A stretch of 64,000 nt of DNA from positions 3,658,001 to 3,722,000 of the forward strand of contig NC_092367.1 of assembly GCF_030848805.1 (NCBI RefSeq). The letters run 5' to 3'. Source of the stretch: Temnothorax longispinosus. Taxonomy: Eukaryota > Arthropoda > Insecta > Hymenoptera > Formicidae. Numbering within the stretch: the stretch's first letter is position 1; each line of letters begins with the position of its first letter. Made by a program: the position numbers and the translations under genes. The notes under the pieces are model-generated. The model worked only from the letters and a program-made list of their open reading frames with translations, ran no database searches and was not told where the DNA came from. This document shows, piece after piece, positions 41,071 through 53,221 of this stretch.

Positions 41071-43639
41071 CGATATGGAACAGTCATTCTGTCAACGGAT
41101 CCGATCTTCCTTTGTGTTATTTTTTTTTTCAGAATATTTTAATTTAAATTTGAAAGCACATATCAAAGCGTGAATCAGCTAAGTAATATATCTTTTAAGA
41201 AATGGGGAGCAAGATAAACGTGTTGATAGCTAGCTTGTATGAAATATACGTTACGGTACAGCGAAAGAGAACACTGAGTTCAACGTGCTCTATAAAGAGT
41301 TCCCTCCCTTTCTTTTCTAACAGAATGTATACGTGTCAGAGAAACTTGATACTTTTGAGAGAATAGCGATCGATTCAAAAACTTTTATTGATAGCGTAGT
41401 ATATAAACAAAAATTGAACTTTGTATTTTTAACGTGTATTATATAGTATTTAATGGATAGAGAGTCAACAAGAATACACTACATATTTCTTCGCGTAATC
41501 GCCGTATGCTTATAAAAAAAAAAACAATTTCTAACTAAAAGGAAACTCCATGAAATGTTAGAAACGTGAAACTCAGCCTCAAGCTGAAATTGTAATGCAG
41601 GCCTGAGGAAAATCGTAATCATTAGACAGTTTTTATCTCCCGCGCTTTCTGCTTCTTTTCTTGCCTCTGCCTCTGCCCTTCGAGTAGTTTCCTTCAAAAT
41701 TCCGCGCAAAGTTCTTGTTCAACGCAAAGTCTTGTCTGTATAAAGTTATTTCTTGTTCTCGTCTCCAAAATGCATAAAGCTGCAGTTAGCTAACAGCCGT
41801 AAAATAAACTGCGAAACTAATATAAAAAAGTCACTAAGAAAAGGCGAAAGATGCTCTTCAGAATTATCTTTGAACAATGGCCACTTGAAGCTAGAAATAG
41901 TTCAATGTCGCGCGTAAATTGACACCTTAAAACGTTTTTGCGATACGCTTATGCACTCGTGTAAGTGCAGACTTTAAACGTTTCTTTTTTTTTTAGACAT
42001 GTGAACCTACTTACCGCGATAATATAATTGCTCGCGATAACGGATGTAAATAGACGATGGAAAATGGACGATCAAAATCAAATTAACGTACCATTATTTA
42101 TTGCCGCCATTTACCATAATACCGCGACTACTGATGCGATTAGTAATTAACAAACGGTCTTTTTTTTTCTCGAGAAAAGAATAAGATTCGCACGCGTGTC
42201 TGTATGTGTGTGTGCGAAGCGAAACGAGGAGCTATCGAATTAATATCAGGATAATGATTTATGTTAAATGCGCGCGTGCAACTCATTAAATCCACGCGAG
42301 CAGACGGGAACCATAACGCTAATTAAATGGAGAATTCCAGGGCGCTGTTGCTAGTACATACGTGTACACGCATGCACCGGCTGCAGTCACACGGAACAAA
42401 GAGCCTCTGTGCGAAGGCTCGGGCCGGTAGCAGAGAGCAACGAGTCCCCGATTACGAGCGGGAGTGATGATGAAGTCACTCGGCAAAACTGGTCGCCGGC
42501 ACCCAATAGCTAAACTCGGCAGCGAGCCTTGACGGAAAACGCAATAAAATTAACAGACAATTCTATTCGTGGATCACGCGAGCGCGCTTAGAAATCGCCT
42601 CGATCGTCGGGAATCCGCGGTTTACGCGATGAATAATCGACAAAAATATCGTTAAAAAATTCACATTTTCCCGTGTATATACGACAACTCGCGATAACTG
42701 ATCGTTCACGCGATAAATTATAAGTAATTGCCATCCAACAATTGCCTTATAAATTAATAGGATTATATAAGGAGCAGAGACGGCCGAGATCGCGCGGCTG
42801 CAATCATCATCGGAGTGTAGAAAACATTATATAATAAAACATACATTATTCTATTTTTATGACATCACAAGTCATGCTTTTTATATATATGAATAAATCA
42901 GTACAGAATTGCATTTTATCAGTATATACGTATATATATATCGTGTGGTTTATATTTAAATTTATAATATAGGCATTATTACCTTTAGATAACCTCTGCA
43001 TAAATCTTATTAATTATTCTTAGCTGCCTGTGTGTAAATCACATTTGATCTTCAACTTAGATCTCCTCATGACGTTAATCGGTAAAATTACTTCAATAAA
43101 TAATCAAGAAGTGCTATATGTGAAGGAGAAGAAAATTTCTTTATTTCGTCTAATCTGGTTGCTTGGTTGTTTTCGAAAAGAAAATCAAAACACAGAATAA
43201 TTTACTGTTTGTCATCAACAGATAAGAAAGATTAATATTTAAACTGAAAATCATCAAAAGAAAGATGGGTAATTGATTGATTTTTATTCCCGATAACGCG
43301 TTCCAAGTGCTGGCGTTCTCCAAGCGACCTCTACCAAGTTAATCTTTCTTCCAACCGTCTTTGAAAATTTCATTCCAGATTCTTTATGCACGAGGAGACA
43401 GGAAACAGCTGGGACTCTCTTTAAAGCTAGCATTTTCGAACCTTTTTACAAAGTACTCTCGCATAAAGTAATATTTCATCCGAGCAGAGTTCTATCAATA
43501 ATGAAAAGTTTTGTACACGCCAATTCGCAAATAACCGCACGGACAATTCTTCGAGCTTTGCAATATATAGCTTTCCTCGATAATAAACTTTTAATAATAC
43601 AGCTCCTTATAAGAGTTTATAAATTAGCATTCTATATAG

Positions 43640-43706
43640 ATATTCACTGCCAGTGAAAATCTATACGTCACATACACTATAAATTTTCAGTACTGGCAGT
43701 GAATAT
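43640..43706. ncRNA. Pre-miRNA-like hairpin (candidate)
   Basis: GATATTCACTGCCAGT at 43640-43655 pairs perfectly over 16 bp with 43691-43706. A second paired block GAAAAT/ATTTTC follows after a 3-nt bulge. The terminal loop is about 21 nt and the hairpin is 67 nt in all, similar in size to an animal pre-miRNA. The 3' arm contains TGGCAGTGAATATCG, which shares the start TGGCAGTG with miR-34 but diverges afterwards, so it is not miR-34. A TE-derived inverted repeat is equally possible. There is no evidence of expression from sequence alone. Confidence 0.35.
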
Positions 43707-45814
43707 CGAAACGCAGCCATAGAAAACTGATATTTCTTCCCGTTTAATGACAAATGAATATCGTTAAAGTCACTTTCCATGATATCAGATCTTAAATGGA
43801 TTTGCAGTATTTCCTGTCCTTTCGTTACGCGCGACGAGACGAAGGGAACGTCGACTTTGCTAATGAATCATCGCTATCGCGCTAAAGAATAAAAAAGCGA
43901 CGCAACATCCGGATGGAAGAAGATCGCCGGCTTTCCCTGCCGGCTTGAAAACGTTCATTCGTACGACGCGAACCAGAAAAATAATTAATACCTGGAAGCA
44001 ATATTTTATTTCATTCGCACGGCTGTTACACACCGGCGACCGCGCGCGAAGGTCCCCTCGTTAATAGCGGAAGTGTCAAGTCGATTAATCTTGTCGTCGT
44101 AACGTAGCCGCGACACTTCCTGCTCTCCGTCCGTGTCGATTTACAGCTTTCATTGTCGAACGAATTGGTTCTAACGTCGGAGGATGACCAGCCAGATGAT
44201 ACGCGCGAGTGAAATATAACATGCCGGTGTGTAACATCGGCCGTCCATGTTTGACAAAATAATCCATAGTTGGATAGTGAAAGTGTCATTTTACGCGAGC
44301 ACGCCCAATAATAAAAAAAATAAAATAACCTAAAAATGTTGCCACCTCAAAAATCTGCCAATTCAATATTTTCAGAACATGGATACCTACAATTTGTCAG
44401 CTATTGCAGTATTCGCGTTTTTTCCCCGGTAATTTCATAAAAATGAAAACTACAGACATTCCATTTGCGTCGAAAAATGCAAGTAATGACAGTGATTTTT
44501 GTATTTTAATTAGCAAATTACGTCTAAAGCGATTGTCGAACTGCGATTAAATATGTATTAGAATTCGTTAGGATCCGTGGTCAAAGTATATTCCCATCGT
44601 AAATAGAATTAACATTTGAGAGCAATTACATTAAAATAATAAGGAAGCGGAATCCCACCCCCTTCCCCTTCCGAAACATAATACGAAATTAATCCACGAT
44701 TTTTCCACGGTAGACACCAACTTTGCCAGAGTGGAACGCTGGTAATGTGAACCAAAGAGAAGCGAATGCATTTCCCGCTGTCATTTAATTAGTCATGGTT
44801 CACACTCGCGCGGATGAGGAGCAGATAAAAGCGACAAGGTTACTTGAAATCCAGTCCGACCAAGCGGACGTCAGTGAGGGTGATTAACAATAGCTAATTA
44901 GAATTCTTTCCATGTCCCTTATACTCCCCGCGCGCCGCGCATCAACGATTGCGCGTTGCACACAAAAAAAAGGAGATAAGGGTGAGCTAATTCACGAGTA
45001 TTTTCCTTTGTTTTCACAAAACACGACCGATAGTCGGCAGATAGTCGTAAACAACAACCGGGAGTCAGAATTTGTGATCGCGGAACTCGTTAATTCCATC
45101 AAATCTACGATGCCAGTTTACATAATGCGCATTTGCATATCACCGAGACGGAACGCGTGGGCTATTTTGCCGCGGAGATTTCATGTAGATTCGACCGACT
45201 CGGAAAACATCGGATCGGCGATCAATATCGCGAGAACGTATCAGTATGATGAAATATTTGCTCCCTGTTATAAAACACATTCATGCGATACACGCGTGTA
45301 CATTAAGACACTTTACCTATCTTTTAGCGTCTAGGCGAGCGATTGGATGAACGATTTGCCGCTAAAAATTGAATCGGTATAACAAAGATACCGAAGACGC
45401 TTATCTAATTTTTAGAGACGATCAAGGTTCAATAACCATTTCGACGATTCTACATAATTTTACAATTATATAAAAGAGTAGAGGTATTGCCAGAGTCAGA
45501 AAAATATATAAAGACGCGAAACTTAATTTATTTTTTATTTGATTTTTATCGCGTTCTGCAAAATTTCATAATAACTACAACTTCTTCAGCACGAAGAATT
45601 AAAAATAAAGATACAATCATCTCTGATATACATCTATGCGCAGCCCGCGAAATGTGCCAAGTTACTTGGATAATAAAATATTATTTCAAGAAAATAACAA
45701 TGTTATCACGTAAAATTATCAAATAAAAGCAATTTCAAGATCAGGCCGAAACGCAGGATACTTTGAAAGCCTCGCGGAAAAAACCACTTCGAACTTGCGT
45801 TTCGAGTTACCGAC

Positions 45815-45830
45815 GTCTAGACGTCTAGAC
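45815..45830. repeat. 16-bp perfect palindrome
   Basis: GTCTAGACGTCTAGAC is self-complementary and is itself two copies of GTCTAGAC. Function unknown. Confidence 0.6.
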
Positions 45831-47850
45831 CATTAGCAGATTGAATCGATACAAACTATCTCGACAAGGTATTATCCGATTATCCAGCCTCGATAAGCAA
45901 CGATTCTCTGATAAAAAAAAAAAACGCACGGCATGTGTGTCACATGTCACATTCCTGCATGACATTCGACGATTTTCTGTCCTGTTTAACGAAATTAATA
46001 TCGCGAATACCGCGTCGCATTTTCTTAATAGCGTTTTAACGAAATGAACACTTATAATGCTGTTACCTTAGCGGTTGTGCGCTAATGTTTACGCAGACGT
46101 GTCTAAGATATTCACGCCTGGAGCACTTAGAACAAGACAAAGAAAAGTGGGGAAACGAGCGTCACTTACACCGGAGATATAATTATACATCGAACGAAGG
46201 CCGAACAGTCAGATAATCGCGCCAGCATTGTACAGCGGTAATCAGCGTGTAATAATATTATACGAGCGGTTAATCGCGGAAGGGAGTCACCCACAGTCGG
46301 AACTAGCAATTAGGTCTTTGAACGTTTGTCGTTGACTGTGTTCTGTCGTCAGCAAACGAACGTTTTGCCTGACGAGAAAAAAGAACTTATCAATTACGAA
46401 ATTATGTGTGCATTCAATGATATTTCTTTTAGTAACAGTAGTCAATAATGATCTGTCATATTAATTACATATTAAAGATATTTAAAGAATGTAACAATAC
46501 ATTTTTATATAGCATATTTTTAATTATAAGAATGGTTCATTCAACTTAAATCTCATCCTACTTGCGTAAATTTTTAATCTATATTTTACGTCAAATATGT
46601 TAATTAACAACAAAATTAATAATCGTTCTGAATTTTTTTTTATCTCTCACTCAAATATCAGATGCACAATTAACTTCGACGTGCTTCGCGTGGCGTAATA
46701 ATTGTGCTTAAAAATAATAAATTGATTCGTTAGTAGATTAAATATAAAATTAGGGAAAATAAGCATGTTTGTACATTATATTACTATTAATTTGCAAACA
46801 GAGAAGCTTCGAGAAAGAAAATTCTAAGACGTTTCTCTTTGCGCTGTAATAATAACAAGAATATTTATGCACCTGCCAGAGGAATCCGCGCAGGAATTCT
46901 CGGTAAACACTCGCTGACATCTGCTGCTTATTTTTCACCGCGAATTTGTGATGCTTTGCCTCTTACGTCATTGCTCATCGACAATGCTCTCCGCTTGATA
47001 TATATGCACATATAATATACATGTATTTTGCACAAAACGCTCGCCATGTATTTTGTGGCGAACGGTATTCTCTCCCTCAAGGGATTTTCCATTTATTCTC
47101 GCTAACGTTCGCGTAATATCGGATGCTGTTTAAACATCGTTTACTATGTAATTACATTACATTGGATATCCTATAAAAGGTGCACCTGACAGTGTTTCTC
47201 CTCGTAAAGTATAAGATTATCTTCCCTGAATGAAAATGTCAAGCCATTAAACAGTCAAGAATTTAATTCGCGCGTAGAACTACTTTAATATTAGTCACCG
47301 ATAATTCCACGCTTAGTTTCCACGGTTAAAGTGGCATAAGTTTTAACGAGACTGCGGGATTATTTCAAGATCCACGCGATAAACGATATAATTCCATAAA
47401 TCACCGCTGCGATGCACGACACGCGCGAAAAGTCATCGATCGTTCACGGGGAATCGGGATCGCGCGCGTGCATCGCATTTGCACACCGCATGCGTATGCA
47501 TTCGAGTCGGCCGTATCTCATCGCGATTGTATATATACGCTTACGTCTACTCGACCGCAAAATTAGCCCCGCCGTTCTGCCTCTCGTCCTGGTGTTACCA
47601 GGCACATTTGAAACCACCGCGCCGTCGTTCGACTGCCTGCTCCGGGCGTGTCGTTGTCCATGATTTGCAGCAGTCGAACGAATCTCCCGAGAGCGAGCCG
47701 TCATTTCGAGTGCTCGAAGGCGCTCGCGATGATCGCGGGCTGCATCGGGAATATTGAGAACCGACAGGCAACGCCTATATATCTTTGAATCAGCGATGTC
47801 TCGCGAAGCAGAAAATATCTAATGGATCGTTTTAGTGATATCGACACAGT

Positions 47851-47893
47851 TAACTATTAAATAATCTATAACGGTAACTATTAAATGATCTAT
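47851..47893. repeat. 24-bp tandem duplication
   Basis: TAACTATTAAATAATCTAT at 47851 is repeated at 47875 with one base changed. Confidence 0.75.
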
Positions 47894-50800
47894 TGCTCTA
47901 TCTATATTGCAGATAGTATTATAGAAAAAACTGAGGATCGTGTTTTACAATTCGGAAACACTTTATTACAATAGGGAAAACAGTACTTTAATAAAACAGT
48001 TGGATTTCAAACGCTTTCATAAATCTCTCATTCTCCAAAATAAGAAACAAAATAATAAACGCAATAAGAAAATATAAGAACTCATAAATTTCATATCTAT
48101 ACACTTGTAGCTACGTTTGAAAAAGATGGAATTTTTCCAAAATATTCCCGTTTTCTCGAGTGTATGACTGTATATAGAGATTTTTCAATGCTACACATTT
48201 TCAATTTCGAACCTTCACATTGACACTGATGTCATTCGCAAACGATAGAGGCCATGAAATTTCAAGATTGGACAAGCGTATGATAGTCGAGAAGACTTTC
48301 ACATTCGATCGGCATACTTCGATAAACGGAAAATATTTGTCTCACTCTTTCATATGTTCCGTGTATAGAACACGATCCATTGACTTCTGTTCTTTATTCT
48401 TGTTACCGATTCTCCGATATTTCCACGTTCATGCGAGCTAGTGACATGAGAAAACATGACGCAAGCCTGGAAGAATTGCAACCAATTGTTGAGAAAAACC
48501 CAAGGAATATTTCGGGTTTCGAGATTTATGAATTAAAATAAAAGAAATAATATGCTAATTAAAAAAATTTCTTATATTATACGCAATCAAGTTTTATAAA
48601 CATCCGGATTATAGCTAACGTTTTAGCTTGAAGTAATTCTTCGTAGCTGTATAATAAATCACGAAAGACGGTGAGGTGAATGCAAAAACGACAGTTTGCA
48701 AGCGTTACATATGGGTATTCGTTTCAGTTACTATGGAAATGAACATACGGAAATCAAGCGCGAGATCTCGCCATTGCGCTTCCCCGGAGAAATTTCATCC
48801 CGGCGGAAATTTCTCCCTGCCGCGCGAGATACTGGGGAGAGATTGCCATAAGTTCTCGACACGGCGCGGCGCGAAAGCAGGTGCCGTATATAATATCGGA
48901 AAAATACTTTGCGCAAATATACACCGAGCAGTTTGGAAAATCTGGCGCGCGTATGTCCCTGACGTGTCGTCGATTTAAGTTGAGTGCCCACTCGAGAATT
49001 TTACTCTCGAATGCAACTCCCGATAATGAGAATCTCCGATAGTGAAAAGTGAGAATCGTTTTCCAATCTATCATCGAACAGTTTCACTGCGCACCAGCGC
49101 AATCCGATTTTCGCTCAAAGATAAATGGATTTTAAATTTTATCCACGAAACAAATTCCCTTTCTTTCTTCGAAGCTCGAAAGAATTAATCTAACTTTTTC
49201 GACTTGAAAATAAATTTTCTTATACGCGTGAATTTATTGATCTGATACGAATCGCCGACAATCAAGGCCATCAAGATTTCGATATTCGATCGTAGCGCGT
49301 GTTCGATCGTAATATCATAGGATGAACAGAAAGCATCTTTCCTCGTTTCAATATTCATCACGCGATGAAATCGTTCGCACTAATGCCATGATTCCGACTT
49401 CGACTTCGAGTCGAAAGAATACAAATTGGTCAAAGGGAATCATGAAATGTCGCTACGTGTCAGAACGAGTAAAATAGTGATGATAGAAGTGACGCAAGAA
49501 GAAATATACGATTCATATTGCAAATAGATATGTTATTGTATGTTAATAAAGGCACGGACATTATTAAGTCACGTTCATATTGTGATAAGCTATTCATATT
49601 ATGAACGAACAGCTGGTGGCTCAGCAATATTGAAATTATGCAATTGATATAAAAAGATAGAAATTAAACAAATATGTAATTAATAATTCAAATTAATACA
49701 CAAATCTAATCATTTAACAGAAGAGCGTAAACATTAAGAGAGACACGCTCGATGTTGATGTAATCAACGCAATCAAATTTAGTCTGTTGATTTATGTATT
49801 TGGCATCTTGACTTGGAGTATATTTATGCGAACATATCGGGAGAACCTATGCCAAGAGCTGCATAAAGTCAAAGAGCGGATGATCTGTATTAGATCATCT
49901 ATAAACCAACTATAAGACAAGTGGCAGTTGTGAAGTTTCGCAGTGGCGTTTCTGAGTAATCATAATATACAGTAACAGGCGTGCTTGGTTGTTTGTTATT
50001 GCGTGCATGTATTGAAATACACACGTTATAATTGCTGCAATACTAAAAACTGCAAAAAATATAGCGCCCAATTAAATATTGATAGAGAAAAATTTCGTTC
50101 TAATTTGCGACAAAAAATTTCAACTTATTTATCTCCTTAAGTTATTATCTAATATCTTGATAACATAACCCGATCTGTTCTCTATCGTTTCGCGAGCGTT
50201 TCAATGCCAAATGACGCAATCGCTTTTTAAAATATAGTTTCAAATGAAACGGGGTTGCTGGCACTTGACCTATAAATCGCGATCCCGATCTAGGTTACCA
50301 AGTATGATGAAAGAAAATGCGGTTTGCCAAAGGTACATGTATGCAAAGTACTTTCATAGTTCGTTTGAATACGGTGTCCTTGCCGATGCACTCAGCGCAA
50401 CAGTACGGTCATCGCAGTTACATCGCAAGATTACATAAAATGAATATTTGGCTGCCATTTTAGACCTTGGCGCAGTAAAGAGAAAAAGACGAAGAAATTT
50501 ATAACAATGCGCGGGCACATACTTATAGAAGAAAGGAGAATACTCGAAAAGCAAGATCTTGCAAAAGAGGAAGGTTTTCTTTACATTAAGAAAGAAGGAA
50601 TAAAAAACCAGTACGGCGAAAAGAATTGCAAATAGCAAATACAAATAGAAGCGGAACATGCAGAAAAGAGCGCGACATAAAAACATCTAAATGAAGTAGA
50701 AAGAAAAAAGAGGAAATGAAGCAATTTACTGAAAAAATTCTTTCTTCTTGAACAAATAGAACCACGCAACGACATGTATTTAAAAATATAACGAGTTAAA

Positions 50801-51605
50801 AATAATAATTAAAAATAAAAATCATTATATGAGAACGCGAAAAATAGAAACGAATATGTTGCACAAATAAAAACGGTTGAGAAGAGAGAACTCGAGAGCT
50901 TCAAGAGTCAGTGAGGGCAAAAACAAAAAGAGAAGCGGAAAAAAGAAACGAACTCAAGAGAGAGAAGGAGAGGGAGCAAACTCTGAGATGTGTCGGGAAA
51001 GAGAGACGATGACGTAACATTGGAAGAGAATAAGTAGTGGCGTAAGGGGAAGGGGAGAAAAGAGGAGAAGGAAAGACGAACGTACAGTAAAGCGAGGATA
51101 GAGCGAGGTCTAAAGCGAGGAGAGGGGTTCGCATGGCTGCTGGCACCAGGCAGTCTACTACGCGCTCAACTCGGTATTCCCTCGAGCAATGTCAGGCCTC
51201 TGCCAGAGAGCCCAAGATTACGACTCGGTACTTGACTCGCTCTTGCGCGAGTACTGCGTGCGTACGTGCATGTGCTCTCGAGTACGAATGTTGAAATGAC
51301 GAGTGCGCGCGCGAGTACCGGAAGAGTAGGTACTTCGGATGATTTTCGATGGGCAATTTAGCGATAGACAGACTGAACAATTGAAGCTTAGGGCTGCAAC
51401 CGAGATGTTTTCCCATCAAATCATTCCTTAAAACTTTATGAATATAAACGAGTAATCGTAAAAAATTGCAAAAGCTACTTTAGAAATAATTTATTAAAAT
51501 TTAGAAAAATTGAGAAAAATTGGAATATATAAATTGGAAAATAATTTATTAGAATTAAAAATATTGGAATTAATTTATAAAAAAATTATTCCTTGCTCTA
51601 CTAAT

Positions 51606-51679
51606 TAAAGAATTACATTAATTATGCTAAGTATAAATATAAGTAAAGAATTACATTAATTCCGCTAAGTATAAATATA
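51606..51679. repeat. 38-bp tandem duplication
   Basis: The segment beginning TAAAGAATTACATTAATT occurs at 51606 and 51644. The two copies differ at two or three bases. Surrounding sequence is AT-rich with weaker repetition. Confidence 0.8.
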
Positions 51680-53190
51680 ATTACATTTTACTTTGATAAT
51701 TTGAATACTCTCAAATATAGAAAAGATTGCCGGATTCTGTATTTGGAGTTTTAATTCACCACTGTCGATTCTCCGTTCTAAAAATCGTTGAATTGTAAGC
51801 ATTTCGTAGATATTTGAAGGAACAAATCGGTTCCTTCTTTGGATTGGAACGGATTAACTTCAAAAGCGAAAGAATTTAATATTGCAATCTAATTTATTGT
51901 TATTAACTTAATTATTATTTATATTTATAATATTCAATATTATGCATTTATATATATTACAGATTATTTAATATATACAGTGATGTCATATAACTCGAAT
52001 TATCATATCTAATATGCGGTTTCAAAGCATGGCATATCTGCGAGCATCTCATCATTATTTATAAAGCGATTTTTTCTAGTTTGATGACTTGAAATAGTTT
52101 TTTTTTCATATGCTTAAAAAACCTTAACTTTATTACATCTCTACTTTATTTCGATATAGAAACAGAACAGATATTCCGTAATTTATAATCATGAAACGAC
52201 ATTCTAATATCTTTTAATAGAAATTAATAGTTTACTTCCCTAAGTTTTTTGTTGTGTTCGTAAAAGATCGCAAATTAAGATATAATTATTATAATAACGA
52301 AAGATATTATAAGCGATATGATAAAATAGAATAAAGTCACACAGAACCGCGATCAAATCATAAAATGACGTCGGTAATTGCGTCAGTTACGCAAAAGAGG
52401 AAAAAATGAAGAAATCACTAATTCTTTTCCACGAATTGCCGTCGACAAATTAAAATTACTTCAACGGAAAACGATATCGTTTCGCGAAACGCGTCGTTGA
52501 GTCATGACGTTGTTGCATCATCGCTGCAATTATCATTATTCTCGACAACTTATCAATATCATTATGCGCGATAGGAACAAAAACAGTTCGCATTTCGCAT
52601 CGTTAACTACACGATGCTGTCATCTACTAGAAAAAAGAAATAAATTACTGTAAATATAAAATTACATAAAAATAAAATATTTGTTAAAGCATACATACAC
52701 ACAGAGAGTAGGCGTAATTTCGCGTGTTTACGTCACGTGATAAAATTATTTCGTTGATTTCTAATTAAGCAGGAAAATATTCCTGGACTTGTGAATCTAG
52801 ACGCGCATAATATGTTTCACCAAAGACTCTTAAGAATGAACATAAAAGACAAAAGAAAATGAAGAGATGAGGGAGAAAGAAAACGTTTTACTCTCCGAAC
52901 GGTCGTTAGCGTGCACGGAGGAACGCGCGCGTCGAGAGAATCGCGGAATTAAATAGAAATAGTTTCTTTCGCTCGTCCGGAACGAGAGTAGTTAACGTTT
53001 TACGCGCGACGACTTTGGCTCCCGCCACGGCTCATAAAGTCTCCCCCCCCTCTCCCCCTTCCCCCAGACCCCGGGGGATGCAGGTGTCGCCGGAAGCCGT
53101 TTTACGAGCCGGCAGGAAAACGTAAATCGGGATACGACCTTCGTTACGAATCCGAGGAAAACGGAATGTTGGAAGGACCATTTCGGGGAT

Positions 53191-53221
53191 CGAACGACCA
53201 TCACGTGCTTATGGTCGTTCG
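53191..53221. repeat. 11-bp stem hairpin with CACGTG in the loop
   Basis: CGAACGACCAT pairs perfectly with ATGGTCGTTCG across the 9-nt loop CACGTGCTT, which carries a palindromic E-box. It lies in a CpG-rich block. Confidence 0.6.

Noticed and set aside
43690..43706. Identity of the hairpin arm with miR-34
   Set aside because: Only the first eight bases agree; the rest of the mature sequence does not.
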